Shown here: piece by piece, positions 25,545 through 36,739 of the stretch
Layout: every line of letters begins with the position of its first letter
Numbering within the stretch: position 1 is the stretch's first letter
Origin: Halichoerus grypus
Taxonomy: Eukaryota > Chordata > Mammalia > Carnivora > Phocidae
NCBI RefSeq assembly: GCF_964656455.1
Contig: NC_135714.1
Coordinates: 64,009,850 to 64,073,849 of the forward strand
DNA length: 64,000 nucleotides
Reading direction: 5' to 3'
The notes under the pieces: generated by a model
Database searches by the model: none
Seen by the model: only the letters and a program-made list of their open reading frames with translations
Told to the model about the DNA's origin: nothing
Program-made: the position numbers and the translations under genes

Positions 25545-26570
25545 GTTTTTATTTTTCTTTGAACACATGGAATATGGTATCCCATAGCCTTCTGGTCTCC
25601 ACTGTTTGTGCTGAGAAATCTTACTATTCTTACTGGAGTTCTCTGGTAAGTGAGTGACATGTCATTTTTCTCTTTCTGCCTTCAAGATTTCTTCTTTCCT
25701 TTCACTTTTAACATATTTACTATGATGTACCTATTTATTGGTCTCTTTTCATTTATTCTACTTTTCTCATTTATTCATTGAGCTTCCTGGATGTGTAGGT
25801 TATTGATTTTCAATAAATTTAGGGATTTATCAGCTATTATTTCTATTTTTTTCTCCCCCTTTTTTCTTCCTTCTGGTACTACTACTACACACACGTTGGT
25901 ACACTTCATGGTGTCCAACACTTCTCTGAGGCTCTGTTCATTTTCCTTCTTTCTTTTTTCTCACTGTTCTTCAGCTTGTATAGACTATAAATTTATATTT
26001 AAGTCTAATAATCATTTCTTCTGCCAGTTCAAATCTATAGTTAGGCCTTTCCAAAGAATTTTTTACCTAGTTATTTCATTTTTGAACTCCAAAATTTCCA
26101 TTTTTTTCTATCTCTAATAAATCTCTCTCTCTCTTTCTCTTTATATTATCTATTTCATGTAACATTGTCATTATATCTTCCTTTACTTTAGTCATAGTTT
26201 CCTTCAGTTCTGTGAACATAGTTATAATGGCTATTTTAAATATTTTTCTGTTAAATCTGACATCTGGTCATTTTCACAGATATTTTCAGGTGCCTGCCTT
26301 TTATCCAGTATGTTGGTCACACTTTCCTCTTCCTTTTCATGCCCTATAGTTTTGGGGTTTTTTTTGGAAACTAAACAGTTTACATACTACATTGTGGCAA
26401 CTCTGGGAATTAGTCCCCTGCCCCAGGTTTGTTATTGTTATCCCCCCCACATACATATACACAATATTAAGCCTCTGATGCTCTGTGATCAGGGAGGCAC
26501 AACCTATAGTCACTCTGGGATGACAATGGTACTAGTAAAATTCTCTTCCACCCTTTCCTGACCACAGCTG
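25545..26570 (-). mobile_element. Old L1-derived sequence, antisense
   Basis: T-rich DNA of the kind seen in reverse-complemented ancient L1, for example around TTGAGCTTCCTGGATGTGTA. It has no intact frame and approximate edges. The next L1, on the opposite strand, begins about 60 bp later. Confidence 0.5.
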
Positions 26571-27675
26571 TTGAACTCTAATAATTCCCGGTATAGTGTC
26601 CTAATGTTTTCAATAGTGTCCTCATATTTTCCATAAAAATTGAAAAAACAATCCTAAAATTTGTATGGAACCACAAAAGACCCTGAATAGCTAAAGCAAT
26701 CTTGAGAAAGAACAACAAAGCTGGAGGCATCACACTTCCTCATTTCAAACTATAGTACAAAGATATAATAATCAAAACAGTATGGCAATGGCATAAAAAC
26801 AGACATATAAACCAAGAGAACCGAATAAAGAGCCCAGATATAAACCAATTAATCTTTGACAAAGGTGCCAAGAACACACAATGAAGGACAGTCTCTTCAA
26901 TAAATAATGTCGGCAAAACTATATAAAAGACTATATATAAAAAGAATATATAGAAGAATGAAATGGACCACTAACTTACACCACTCACACAAATTAACTC
27001 AAAATGTATTAAAGATTTAAATGTAAGACCCAAAACCGTAAAACGCCTAGAAAAAAACATAAGGGAAAAGCTTCCTGACGTCAGTCTTGGCAATGATTTT
27101 TTGGATATGACACCTAAAGCGGAGACAAGAAAAGCAAAAATAAATTAGGGGGACTACATCAAGCTAAAAATCTTCTGCACAGCAAAGAAAATAAACAAAA
27201 AAAATAAAAAGGCATCTTATGGAATGGGAGAAAGTATTTGCAAACCATCTATCTGATATGTGATCAATATCCAAAAAGATAAGGAATTCCTACAATTGAA
27301 TAGCAAAAGAATAAATAATCTGATTTAAAAATGAAGAAAAGACCTGAGTAGACAGGTACACAAAAAGATACTGAAAGACAAACACATGAAAAGATGCTCA
27401 ACATCACTAATCATCAGAGAAATGCAAATCAAAACCACAATGAGATAGCACCTCACACCTGTTAGGATAGCCATTATCCAAAGAGAAGAGATAACAAGTA
27501 TTGGCAAGGATGCGAAGAAAAGGCAATCCTTGTATGTTGTTGGTGGGAATGTAAATTGGTATAGTCTTTATGGGAAACAGTATGGAGGATCCGAAAAAAT
27601 TAAAAATAGAACTACAATAACATCCAGCAATCCCACTTCTAGGTATATATCCAAAGGAAACAAAATCAGTATCTT

Positions 27676-27873
27676 TTTTTTTTTAAAGATTTTATTTATT
27701 TATTTGACAGAGAGAGACACAGCGAGAGAGGGAATACAAGCAGGGGGAATGGGAGAGGGAGAAGCAGGCCTCCCGCGGAGCAGGGAGCCTGATGCGGGGC
27801 TCGATCCCAGGACCCTGGGATCACGACCTGAGCCGAAGGCAGACGCTTAACGACTGAGCCACCCAGGCGCCCC
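27676..27873 (-). mobile_element. CanSINE in L1
   Basis: The duplication CAAAATCAGTATCTT is perfect at 27661-27675 and 27874-27888. Confidence 0.96.
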
Positions 27874-27999
27874 CAAAATCAGTATCTTGAAAAATAATGT
27901 GCACTCCCATGTTCACTGCAGTATTGCTCACAATAGCCAAGATACGGAAACAACTAGAGTCTCTGTCAGTGGATGAACTGATCAAGAAAATGTGGTACA

Positions 28000-28192
28000 G
28001 GGGCGCCTGGGTGGGCCAGTCGTTAAGCGTCTGCCTTTGGCTCAGGTCATGATCCCAGGGTCCTGGGATCGAGCCCTGCATCGGGCTCCCTGCTCACCCG
28101 GGAGCCTGCTTCTCCTTCTCCCACTCCCCCTGCTTGTGTTCCCTCTCTCGCTGTCTCTCTCTCTGTCAAATAAATAAATAAAATCTTAAAAA
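28000..28192 (+). mobile_element. CanSINE in L1
   Basis: The duplication AAGAAAATGTGGTACA is perfect at 27984-27999 and 28193-28208. The head reads GGGTGGGCCAG in place of GGGTGGCTCAG. Confidence 0.96.
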
Positions 28193-28205
28193 AAGAAAAT
28201 GTGGT

Positions 28206-28245
28206 ACACAGACACACACACACACACACATACACACACACACAC
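28206..28245. repeat. (CA)n microsatellite
   Basis: AC-rich tract with one GAC and one CAT interruption, starting in the SINE target duplication. Confidence 0.88.
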
Positions 28246-28388
28246 CTGGAATATTATGGAGCCATAAAAAGAAGGAAATCCTGCCGTTTTTGTAATGATG
28301 AATCTAGAGGATATTATGCTAAGTTAAATAAACCAGAAGAGAAAGACAAGTACTACATAATTCTACTTAGACCATTTAAAAATACACC

Positions 28389-28510
28389 AGGGCACCTGGC
28401 TGACTCAGTCAGTGGAATGTGCAACTCTTGATCTCTGGGTTTTGAGCTGAAGCCCCATACTGGGTGTAGAAATTACTTAAAAATGAAATCTTTAAAAAAA
28501 TAAAAAATAA
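28389..28510 (+). mobile_element. Old CanSINE-related fragment
   Basis: A diverged head (GGGCACCTGGCTGACTCAG), a shortened body ending in GGGTGTAGAAATTACTTAAA and an A-rich tail. It is a different and older subfamily from the full-length copies. Confidence 0.75.
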
Positions 28511-28730
28511 GGGGTTCCCGGGTAGCTCAGTTGGTTATGTGTCTGAACTTTGGCTCAGGTCATGATCTCAGGGTCCTGGGATTGGCCCCCACATTGGGCT
28601 TCCTGCTTTGTGGGGAGTTTGCTTGTCCCTCACCTTCTGCCCCTCCCCACCCACATTCATGCTCATTCTCTCTCTAATAAATAAAATCTTTTTTAAAAAA
28701 TAAAATAAATAAAAATTAAAGAAATAAAAA
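28511..28730 (+). mobile_element. CanSINE, old copy abutting the previous one
   Basis: It starts GGGGTTCCCGGGTAGCTCAG directly after the A-rich tail of the preceding SINE. The tail is AATAAATAAAATC followed by mixed A-rich sequence. Confidence 0.9.
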
Positions 28731-28926
28731 AGGTCAAACTCATAGAGACACAATAGAACGGTGGTTGCCAGGGGCTGGGGTGAAGTGGGGAGGTGGGAAT
28801 AGGGAGATGTTGGTCAAAGGATACAAACTTACAGTTATAAGATGAATACGTTTTGAGGATCTAATGTACAGCATGGTGACTACAGTTAATAATACTGTAT
28901 GGTATACTTGAAATTTGCAAAGAGAG

Positions 28927-29134
28927 GGGCGCCTGGGTGGCTCAGTCGTTAAGTGTCTGCCTTCGGCTCAGGTCATGATCCCAGGGTCCTGGGATCAAGC
29001 CCCGCATCGGGCTCCCTGCTCGGCGGAAAGCCTGCGTCTCCCTCTCCCACTCCCCCTGCTTGTGTTCCCTCTCTCACTGTGTCTCTCTCTATCAAATAAA
29101 TAAATAAAATCTTTTAAAAAAAAAAAAAAGAAAG
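28927..29134 (+). mobile_element. CanSINE in the L1 3' UTR
   Basis: The duplication AAATTTGCAAAGAGAG is perfect at 28911-28926 and 29135-29150. Confidence 0.96.
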
Positions 29135-29542
29135 AAATTTGCAAAGAGAGTAGATCTTAAGTATTTTCACCAGTGTAAGAGGTAATAGATATATTAAGTA
29201 CCTTGATTATGGTAATCATTTCACAATGTATATGTATATCAAATCATCATCCAATATGCTATAAATATATACAATTTCATTCGTCAATTATAACTCAGTA
29301 AAGCTGGAAAAAAAGAAAAACCAAACAGTTCTCAGGAGCAGAATTCCTCCACAAACTAATCCAATCATATTGTGGCTCCTTGGAAAGAACTGTTTCTGAG
29401 ATCAGTGTTTGATATTTGTACTAACCCCAGGAGAACTCCTCCCAACTCTTATTCTGCAGTTCATTCATACAAACTAGCTGGCTTACAGTCTAGGCTATAC
29501 TAAATCCCCTCCCAGTTGCCTTTCATCACAACCTATACTGTT

Positions 29543-29640
29543 GGTTTATTTAAGTAATCTCTATACCTAACATGTGTCTGGAACTCACAGCCCTGAAATC
29601 AAGAGTCCCATGCTCTACCAACTGAGCCAGCCAGGCGCCC
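29543..29640 (-). mobile_element. Short old tRNA-derived SINE
   Basis: About 98 bp, ending GAGCCAGCCAGGCGCCCC, with CACAACCTATACTGTT/CACAACCTGTACTGTT flanks (29527-29542 and 29641-29656). It has the tRNA-like head and little else. Confidence 0.85.
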
Positions 29641-29775
29641 CACAACCTGTACTGTTCTTGAAAGTAACCCTTAGGTTTAAACTTCAACCACTCTGTTGCA
29701 AATGATATTGATTCTTTCAGGAAGAGATTAGTAGCTATCTGCTTCATGACCTGGTTCTCCCCCCTCCACCCACAG

Positions 29776-30002
29776 GCAAAATTTCTGAGCCAGGGCTCTT
29801 GGGGTAGGAACAATGACAAGTTTCTGAGTGACACTCCTACTCCAGGAAGCAAGTGCTTGATGGGCGTTGGAGGGCAGCAGCCTGAAGTCCTCTCAGCTTC
29901 TTCTCCTGCTATGGAATCTCTGCCTCAGAGACTGAGGGAAGGGCCCTCGGGGCCCCTGGATTCCCAGTGTACCACCCCCAAAGCAGAACCTCTCTTCCAC
30001 AA
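29776..30002 (+). other. Candidate unassigned exon (open, splice-bounded)
   Basis: A strong acceptor (TTCTCCCCCCTCCACCCACAG, ending at 29775) and a consensus donor (AA|GTAAGTG at 30003) bound 227 bp with one frame open throughout. It would encode about 75 residues rich in Ser, Pro and Gly. The interval is not visibly repeat-derived. I do not recognise the peptide. It may be a chance frame, a non-coding RNA exon or an old gene fragment; no partner exon was identified. Confidence 0.3.
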
Positions 30003-30339
30003 GTAAGTGTTAGTGGTAAGAGGGAAGCTCTGACCTCCTGACCACACTCACCTGAGACCTAGCCTCAGCAACAGGCAGCTAGGGGCGGGATTAGAAAAGC
30101 AGCAGTCTTGCTCCTATTGCAAAGAAAATCCTCCACTTGGGACCTGGAGGATATAGTAAAGCCCTGTGTTCTTGGTTGCAGCAGTCTGAGTTGAGTCTAT
30201 GGCCCAGTGAGTTGGGAAGAGGCAGGAAGGAAGTGGTCTTGGTTCAAATACCACAGTTTCATCCACCTTATCAAAATTTCATAGACCTTTCTTAACTGCT
30301 GTTTGCCTTTAGGACCATTTCCAGAGGCTTTAAATGACC

Positions 30340-30535
30340 TTTAAAAAAAAAAAAAAAAAAAAGATTCTATTTATTTATTTGTCAGAGAGAGCACAAGCAA
30401 GGGGAGTGGCAGGGAGAGGGAGAAGTAGACTCCCTGCTGAGCAGGGAGCCCGATGCGGGACTCGATCCCAGGACCCTGAGATCATGACCTGAGCCGAAGG
30501 CAGACGCTTAACCCACTGAGCCACCCAGGTGCCCC
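30340..30535 (-). mobile_element. CanSINE
   Basis: The short duplication TAAATGACC lies at 30331-30339 and 30536-30544. The 3' end on this strand shows an A run rather than a pure T run. Confidence 0.94.
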
Positions 30536-31362
30536 TAAATGACCATTTTTGTATATATATAATTCTCACTAGTTTCATGGGGGATGGTTCAGCAGAACCG
30601 CCCATGCTATTATGCCAGAAGTTGATCTGTTTCAGCTAGCTATATTGTTTAGTTGTATACAGGACTTCTGAAAGTATTCATCCTTGCTTCTCACTAATTT
30701 TCCTAGAGTTAATTTGCTTCTCTCCATTAAAACAGTGACTGCTAATTTTATATCAGTACTCTCAACTTCTCAAACTCTTCGTTTCTAGAAATTCAGAAAT
30801 GAAGCTTTTATGTTACTATCTAGAGTGAACACGCAAGACTCTGATACTAGTTATTATATTTATCTAAAATGAGGTAAAAAGCATGTTTCTTCACTACTGT
30901 CCTCGTTCATCATTTTATCTATGGGGTAGTTCAGGTTTTGGAGGAAAGGATTGGGACAGCAAAGTTAGAAAGAGGAAAAGTTACTTCAATTTGAAGTCCA
31001 CAGACTCTGAACTCAAGAGTAGACATTAGTAGGACTTCCTGTTGCTGTGGGGTTGATTTGTTATGAGGTAGTCACCTTTTGCTGAAGCCTGGCTGGCTTC
31101 CTTGAAAATAACAGTCAGCAAGTGACTAACCAGGCCTAGCAAGACTGATCCTGACACAGGAAGCCACAAAATGATGAAAGACCTGGGGATGCCCAAAGGA
31201 AGTTAATAGGGCGTACTCTCAAATTCTTCCAGGTCTTGGCTTACAAAGCCTGCCAAGACCTCTGGAAATCTCTCATGAGTGTTAGTCAGGACCTTTCAGC
31301 GAAAGAGCTCTGAGAGATGATTCTTCAAAACTTGGAGGCTTAGGTTTACAAAGCCTGCTAAG

Positions 31363-31551
31363 TTTTTTGTTTTTTGGGGTTTTTTTTTAAGATTTTATTT
31401 ATTTGAGAGAGAGACAGGGCATGAGCAGGCGGGAGGAGGCAGAGGGAGAAAGAGACTCCATCTGTGAGCAGGGAGCCCAACGCAGGGCTTCTGGGATCAT
31501 GACCTGAGCCAAAGGCAGGCACTTAACCGACTAAGCTACCCAGGCACCCCT
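31363..31551 (-). mobile_element. CanSINE
   Basis: The duplication AAAGCCTGCTAAG lies at 31350-31362 and 31552-31564. Confidence 0.94.
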
Positions 31552-32124
31552 AAAGCCTGCTAAGATTTTACTTTCAGTTGGAATTGTGAATTGAAAAGAT
31601 GTTTGCAGAGAGGGTTCTTGGAGAATATTATTTATGAATAGTAATAGTGGTATGCTAGTTATTCTCCATTTGTCTCCTTGAGATCCATCCTCCATCCTTC
31701 TATGCCTAGCTCTATGTCCTCAGAAGCTGACCCATGCAGATTCATCATCATGTTCCAACACCTTACCACCTAGTTTCCAGTTGGGTTTGGCCGATGTTAG
31801 ATACCAACATGAAACTGGGAAGTTTGAGAAGAAAGAGACTGGCATTCTTCCCTGCCTCCTCCTTGCTACACCACTGCCTCTCTGGCATTAGCTGTGTGTC
31901 TATGATTCTCACTGGGCCCCTCCTTCGAGGTTCCAGTTCTTACTTAGCTCCAGAAACACTAATTGCTCTCCTAAGAGCTTCTTGCTAACTGTTTCTGTGT
32001 GCTTCATCATCTCATTTATTCCCATTACCATGCCTACATCTTTGTAAATAGTCTCTTCATTTGGACTGAATTCTGTTTCCTTCTGGGTCCCTAATGATTA
32101 CTACATTTTAAAATCTATGTGTGG

Positions 32125-32260
32125 CATTATTTCTAAGCCTCACCATAACCCTGCAAGACTACTAACATTATTACACATTTACAGGTGAGGACACATGATT
32201 CAGACAAGTAAAATGCCCAAAGTCACACATCTAGTAAACCAGTTGGGATTAAAACTCTAG
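32125..32260 (+). repeat. MIR relic
   Basis: MIR-like order: a block around ATAACCCTGCAAGACTACTA, a tri-nucleotide ATT region, then AAAGTCACACATCTAGTAAA. Confidence 0.6.
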
Positions 32261-32302
32261 TCCTAACAAAAGCCATTTTCCTTATTTATTTAAATTGGTA
32301 AA

Positions 32303-32510
32303 CAGGGACACCTGGGTGGTGCAGTCGGTTAAAGCCTCCAACTCTTGGTTTCTGCTAGGGTCTGATCTCAGTGTCATGAGGTGGAGCACCTCATTGGGCT
32401 CCGTGCTCAGTGCAGAGTCGGCTTGAGTTTCTCCCTCCCTCTTCCTCAGCCCCTGCCTGCCCCCCCACCGCCACGCCACTCTTTCTCTCTCTCAAATAAG
32501 TAAATAAATC
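32303..32510 (+). mobile_element. CanSINE, old
   Basis: The head is diverged (GGGACACCTGGGTGGTGCAG). It starts a block of three adjoining SINEs. Confidence 0.9.
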
Positions 32511-32712
32511 TTATTTTTAAAAATATTCTATTTATTTATTTGTCCGAGAGAGAGCATGCACAAGCAGGGGGAGCGGCAGGCAGAGGGAGAGGCAGGCTCC
32601 CCACTGAGCAAGGAGCCCGATAAGGGCTTGGGATCCCAGAGTCTTGGGATCATGACCTGAGCCAAAGGCAGATGCTTAACTGACTGAGCCACCCAGGCAA
32701 CCCAGGCGTCCC
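32511..32712 (-). mobile_element. CanSINE, opposite orientation
   Basis: It adjoins the preceding copy tail to tail. Its head end is doubled (CACCCAGGCAACCCAGGCGT), a small local duplication. Confidence 0.9.
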
Positions 32713-32731
32713 AGTAAATAAATATTTATTT

Positions 32732-32917
32732 TAATTTTTTAAAAGATTTTATTTATTTATTTGAGAGAGAGAGAGAAAATGAGAGAGAGGAGGGTCAGCA
32801 GGAGAAGCAGCCTCCCCGCTAAGCCGGGAGCCCCATGCAGGACTTGATCCAGGGACTCCGGGATTATGACCTGAGCTGAAGGCAGATGCTTAACCAACTG
32901 AGCCACCCAGGTGCCCT
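32732..32917 (-). mobile_element. CanSINE
   Basis: Third member of the block, 20 bp after the previous one, ending GAGCCACCCAGGTGCCC. Confidence 0.92.
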
Positions 32918-32927
32918 AAATAAATCT

Positions 32928-32975
<48 letters not shown>

Positions 32976-32977
32976 AA
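32918..32977. repeat. (AAAT)n tetranucleotide repeat
   Basis: About 14 AAAT units, probably grown from an A-rich SINE tail or target. Confidence 0.92.
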
Positions 32978-33959
32978 AGTTGTAAACAAATTCTATTTAT
33001 ATTTTTTCCCAAGACTTTATTTAAATATAAGTCAGATTTTATGTCACATATTCTATGACCATGTTAAGCTTGAGCCCTTATTCTGAAATAGAATTTGATG
33101 AAATTCACAAAGAAATTGTTAAACTCAAGTACAGTATCCCTAACTGATAAGTTCTAATGACTATAGTGAGAACAAAAGGCTCTTATTTAAAACAATGATA
33201 AAATTTGAGAATCTGCTTTTGCCTGGTGCTAACCTTAAGTCTTCTTTGTCTTCAATTTTTTGGCAGACACCCAGGGCTACAACTCAATAACCATTCCTAG
33301 TTCCCTTATCCCTATAAAGTAGATTCTTATACTAAAAAGAGTATTATCATTTTATACATTATATACAAGTACATATTCAATAAAGAGCTGTTGGACTTAA
33401 CGTAAAAACTTCATTCTGCAAACTCTCAAGCCTCTGAGTTTTGTTGTTGCTTTATTAAATATTGGATGGATAAAAAGAATATTTATAAAATATATGCATG
33501 GCATAAAGAAAAACAATACACTGACCAGCTAGGTAATCGCCACCCAGCCTAAGAAAAAGGACAACCTCAGAGGCAAGCTTTATCCTAGATTTTATGTTTA
33601 TCCATCTTTTGCCATTTTAATAATCCCCTTTGCTTTCTTTTGTTCATCTTTATCCCTTTTGAAAGGCTAGGAATTAAGACCTTTAGCTTTTTTTCTCCAT
33701 TCATGTTGCTAATGTATGAAACACTTTGGTCCCAACACACTTTATCTTTTAAAATTCAGGAGACAGCCTGACAGCTTCCCTCCCTTCTCAAATTACAAGG
33801 CAAAGAGAAAGGTGCAACATTAAAATCAGCAGGTTTTTTAAAGTTCTCTTTATATTGGTAATCAAAAGACTTCAGGAGGACCACAGTTCATCTTTTCAGA
33901 GCTAGTTAGATAAACAGAGGTACACACGGGATGTGGAGGAGATTGTATTTAGAGAAGAA

Positions 33960-34054
33960 GGGAGAAGCAGAAGCCTGCCCCTGTCAAGCCCCCTGAATTT
34001 CGGGGCTGTTCTGATTGGCAGGTCTGGTGAAAGAGCAGGGGACCTACTAGGCAA
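33960..34054 (+). repeat. Left arm of a 95-bp inverted repeat
   Basis: These 95 bases equal the reverse complement of 35221-35315 with two substitutions (34026/35249 and 34034/35241) and no gap. The arm holds an inverted CCAAT box (ATTGG at 34014-34018). It shows no similarity to the SINE or L1 families in this window. Confidence 0.95.
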
Positions 34055-35220
34055 AACCCACTGTGAGGGTTGGTCTTTGTATTTAGAGAACAAACTTTGA
34101 GGTTTCCGAAGGGGTTCCCCTGCCCCTCCCTCAGCTCAGTCCTAGGCAGGCAGACCCCTGCCCAAGCCTCCCTCCTGAGATCCTGCATATGCTTTCTTGC
34201 TAAATGACTCTTTGCACCGTTATCTCCTCACGGGATACATCTGTTGGGTGCCTTGCATCCTCAGCTCTGCTTTCATCTCTTCATATCGCAACACATTGTT
34301 TCCTCCAGCCCTGGTGCCAGGGTGGAAGGGAGCCATCCCGCCCGGACGCACTCAGAGATTGGCAGCAAATGAATGATTGGCAGCGGGTATCTCTGTCAGG
34401 GCTTTGGCATGCTGCAGAGTAGAAGCCCTGTGCTAATGAATGCCATCTACACCTACCAGATGTGCCACTGGGTGACATGCCAGATCTTTTACATAATGCC
34501 ATTCTGCCGGACACGAGACAGCTGGGGGAGGGGAGTATATTTTAATGCCTTGGGGTGCGAGTGGGTCTGTCATTAGTTTTTACTTCAGATCTCCCGCCAC
34601 CACCCATACACCCAATCAGCTCCCCTTACAGTAGGCTAAAACCTACAGCTGAGGGCATCTCTGGAGAGTTTGAGCTCCCTGAACAGATCCCTTGGCTCTC
34701 TCCCATATTCTCACACCTTTTTCCTTCCTTGAGTTTGCTCCCCTCTCCTATTCAAACTCAGGAAAAGGGAATGTTATTTTTTTAAGTTAAAGATATAAAA
34801 ACACTGGCAGGATCTGAAATGAAAAGAGGGGGGAGAAACCACACTTCCTACCCCTCCCCCCCAATCTCTCCTTCCTTATGCTAAACGTGCAAGAGCTTTC
34901 TTCACCCCGTCCCCTTCCTCTTCCACCGTCCACTGGAAACTAGTGTGTTTATCCCCAAGGGTGATATCCTGTCAGTGCCTGTCCCACGTTCTGGCTGAGT
35001 AGTTGTCTTAGTGTGTAGGTGTCCAAAAATCCATGCCGTTGGAGAGGAATGTTTCCTGAAGTGGGATGGACAAAGTGGGAGGAAAGGGAAATGAGAAAAC
35101 CACTTCTGACAGCGGGTGTGAGCACTCGGAGCGTTTGGGCTTCCCACCCCCACCCACCCCACCGACCCCCACCCCAACGCTGCCCAGCTCTCCACACCCA
35201 GCCTGGTATAAATGAAGGAA
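34055..35220. other. Spacer of the inverted repeat, no gene seen
   Basis: GC content rises left to right. Short frames on both strands (up to about 149 codons on the minus strand near 35.0 kb) look like chance frames. A C-rich run lies at 35,140-35,175. Confidence 0.5.
35207..35213 (+). promoter_or_regulatory. TATAAAT box-like motif
   Basis: TATAAAT sits in GC-rich DNA just before the right arm of the inverted repeat and 90 bp before the CpG island. A start about 30 bp downstream would fall inside the repeat arm. A single motif match is weak evidence. Confidence 0.25.
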
Positions 35221-35315
35221 TTGCCTAGTAGGTCCCCTGCGCTTTCACTAGACCTGCCAATCAGAACAGCCCCGAAATTCAGGGGGCTTGACAGGGGCAG
35301 GCTTCTGCTTCTCCC
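35221..35315 (-). repeat. Right arm of a 95-bp inverted repeat
   Basis: It pairs with 33960-34054 across a 1166-bp spacer. It carries CCAAT at 35257-35261, exactly mirroring the left arm, and its outer end runs into the CpG island. A TATAAAT lies 8 bp before it. Confidence 0.95.
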
Positions 35316-36000
35316 CAAGGGCCAAACCCCCTCACCCACTCGCACACACACTCAAGCACTCGGGCCGCTCCCGCGCTCAGACCCCTGTCCTTTGCCCCCT
35401 TTGGGCTGAGCCGCCAGGCCCCTTCCCTTGCATCCACACCCCGCCCGCTGCCGAGGCTCCAGATGGCGGCTCCTCGCGCTGGGCTCGAGGCCCCCAGACA
35501 CCGCCCAGCAGCAGCCGGCGGTCGCTCCCTCCCTCCCTCCCAGCTGCTGCAGCAGAGGCCGGGATGGACCGCTCTGCGAAGAGGGCAGGCTCGTCCACCA
35601 GCTCTGATAGGGGCAGAGCCCGGCAGCCGAGGGGCACGCAGGAGCTGTGCGCACGGGGAAGGAGCCCTGCAGGCCCCAGGTGAGGAAGCCGAGTCGGAGG
35701 GTGCAGGGAAAGAAGGGAGAGCCTGACCAGTTTCATAGCGCCCTCACACCCCCCTCACCGTCCCCTGACCTTCCTTCCCGCACCACCTCCCAGTACCCCG
35801 CGCTGCAGGCCGAGCAGCAGCTGGGCCGGAGCACCCGCGGGAGCGCGAGGAGCGGCTTCGCAGCCGCCAGGAGGGGGCGCCAGCTCGCCCGAGCTGGGGC
35901 TGTAGGGCGGGCTTTGCAGGGGATCCCGCCCGCAGCCCAGTGGGAGGCTGCTTCGGCCGGAAGGGTGCCCCCTTCTGCCAGAGAGCGGTAATGCCCACCA
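35300..36000. promoter_or_regulatory. PRDM8: CpG island about 15 kb upstream of the PRDM8 start codon; candidate distal promoter
   Basis: GC and CpG content rise sharply, with runs such as GGGAGCGCGAGGAGCG. From memory, human PRDM8 spans roughly 19-20 kb, and measured back from the 3' end at 55275 that puts the longest transcript's start at about 35-36 kb here. A good donor, CCCCAG|GTGAGG, lies at 35680 and could end a first exon. The sequence shows the island; the promoter role is inferred. Confidence 0.5.
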
Positions 36001-36739
36001 GCTGTGACCACTTCCTTCCCCATTTCTCCTCTCTTCCTACCCCTCTCTCTCATTTCCTATTTGCTTCCCTTTTTTTCTTGCTTGCCAGGTTCCCTTCCTA
36101 CCCTCCGCCTCCCTCCTTCCATTCTGGAACTTGCCTCTCCTTCCCTCGTCCCTTCACTGGCTCAGGGTTTGTCCGCCCACTGGGGGATGATGGAAGGGGA
36201 ATGGATCTCAGGCCTAGACTCCGGCTCCTCTCCACAGATGCTTCTCTGAGTGCCCGAGTAAGCAGCCCTGAGACTGGCGGCTCGCGGGGTTGTGCTCATT
36301 CTCTTACGGGCCAGGGGCCGGCGACTCTTTATTTGCCGGTGAGTGACGCGTTCGGGAGCAGCGCTTCCCCTGAACAGGTAGTTCGGAATTGATTCCTCTT
36401 GGAGGATGCATGTATTAAGTTCAGAGCCTTGGTACTGAGCCCCTTTCTTCCACCCAAAAGTCGGACCACTCAGGGGCATCTTCCCCTTACACATATCCTA
36501 AAAACCAAGTCTGTCTCCCGGGACAGTTCTCACTGCTTTCTCCTCCAAAGCAGTTCTGCTGGGTGCGGGGGGGGGAAAGGGGTGCGAGAGAGGCACTAAA
36601 AGGCCACCGCGCCTGGCATCGGCGCCCATCTGAGGTCCTCTCTAATCCCCCGTGTTCTGGCGCGTGCCCACAGACCCTCTGCTCACCCCTGCGCCGCAGC
36701 CCTTGGGCATTAGACCCCCGAGAGCACGTTCTGTAAGCT

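Larger units (their letters stand above)
26630..29315 (+). mobile_element. Old L1 (ORF2 3' part and 3' UTR) carrying five SINEs
   Basis: ORF2-like sequence begins near AAATTTGTATGGAACCACAA and runs to a 3' UTR ending near AACTCAGTAAAGCTGGAAAA. Frames are broken. CanSINEs at 27676, 28000, 28389, 28511 and 28927 split it, all inserted afterwards. Confidence 0.8.
29657..33959. other. Intergenic; listed SINEs, MIR and one candidate exon
   Basis: Outside listed elements, 30,545-31,350, 31,565-32,125 and 32,978-33,959 contain no recognisable gene or element. Confidence 0.45.

Noticed and set aside
35288..36053. Overlapping frames of 80-150 codons on both strands in the upstream CpG island
   Set aside because: Composition effect: Pro/Arg/Ala-rich translations with no recognisable domain. 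No protein is claimed.
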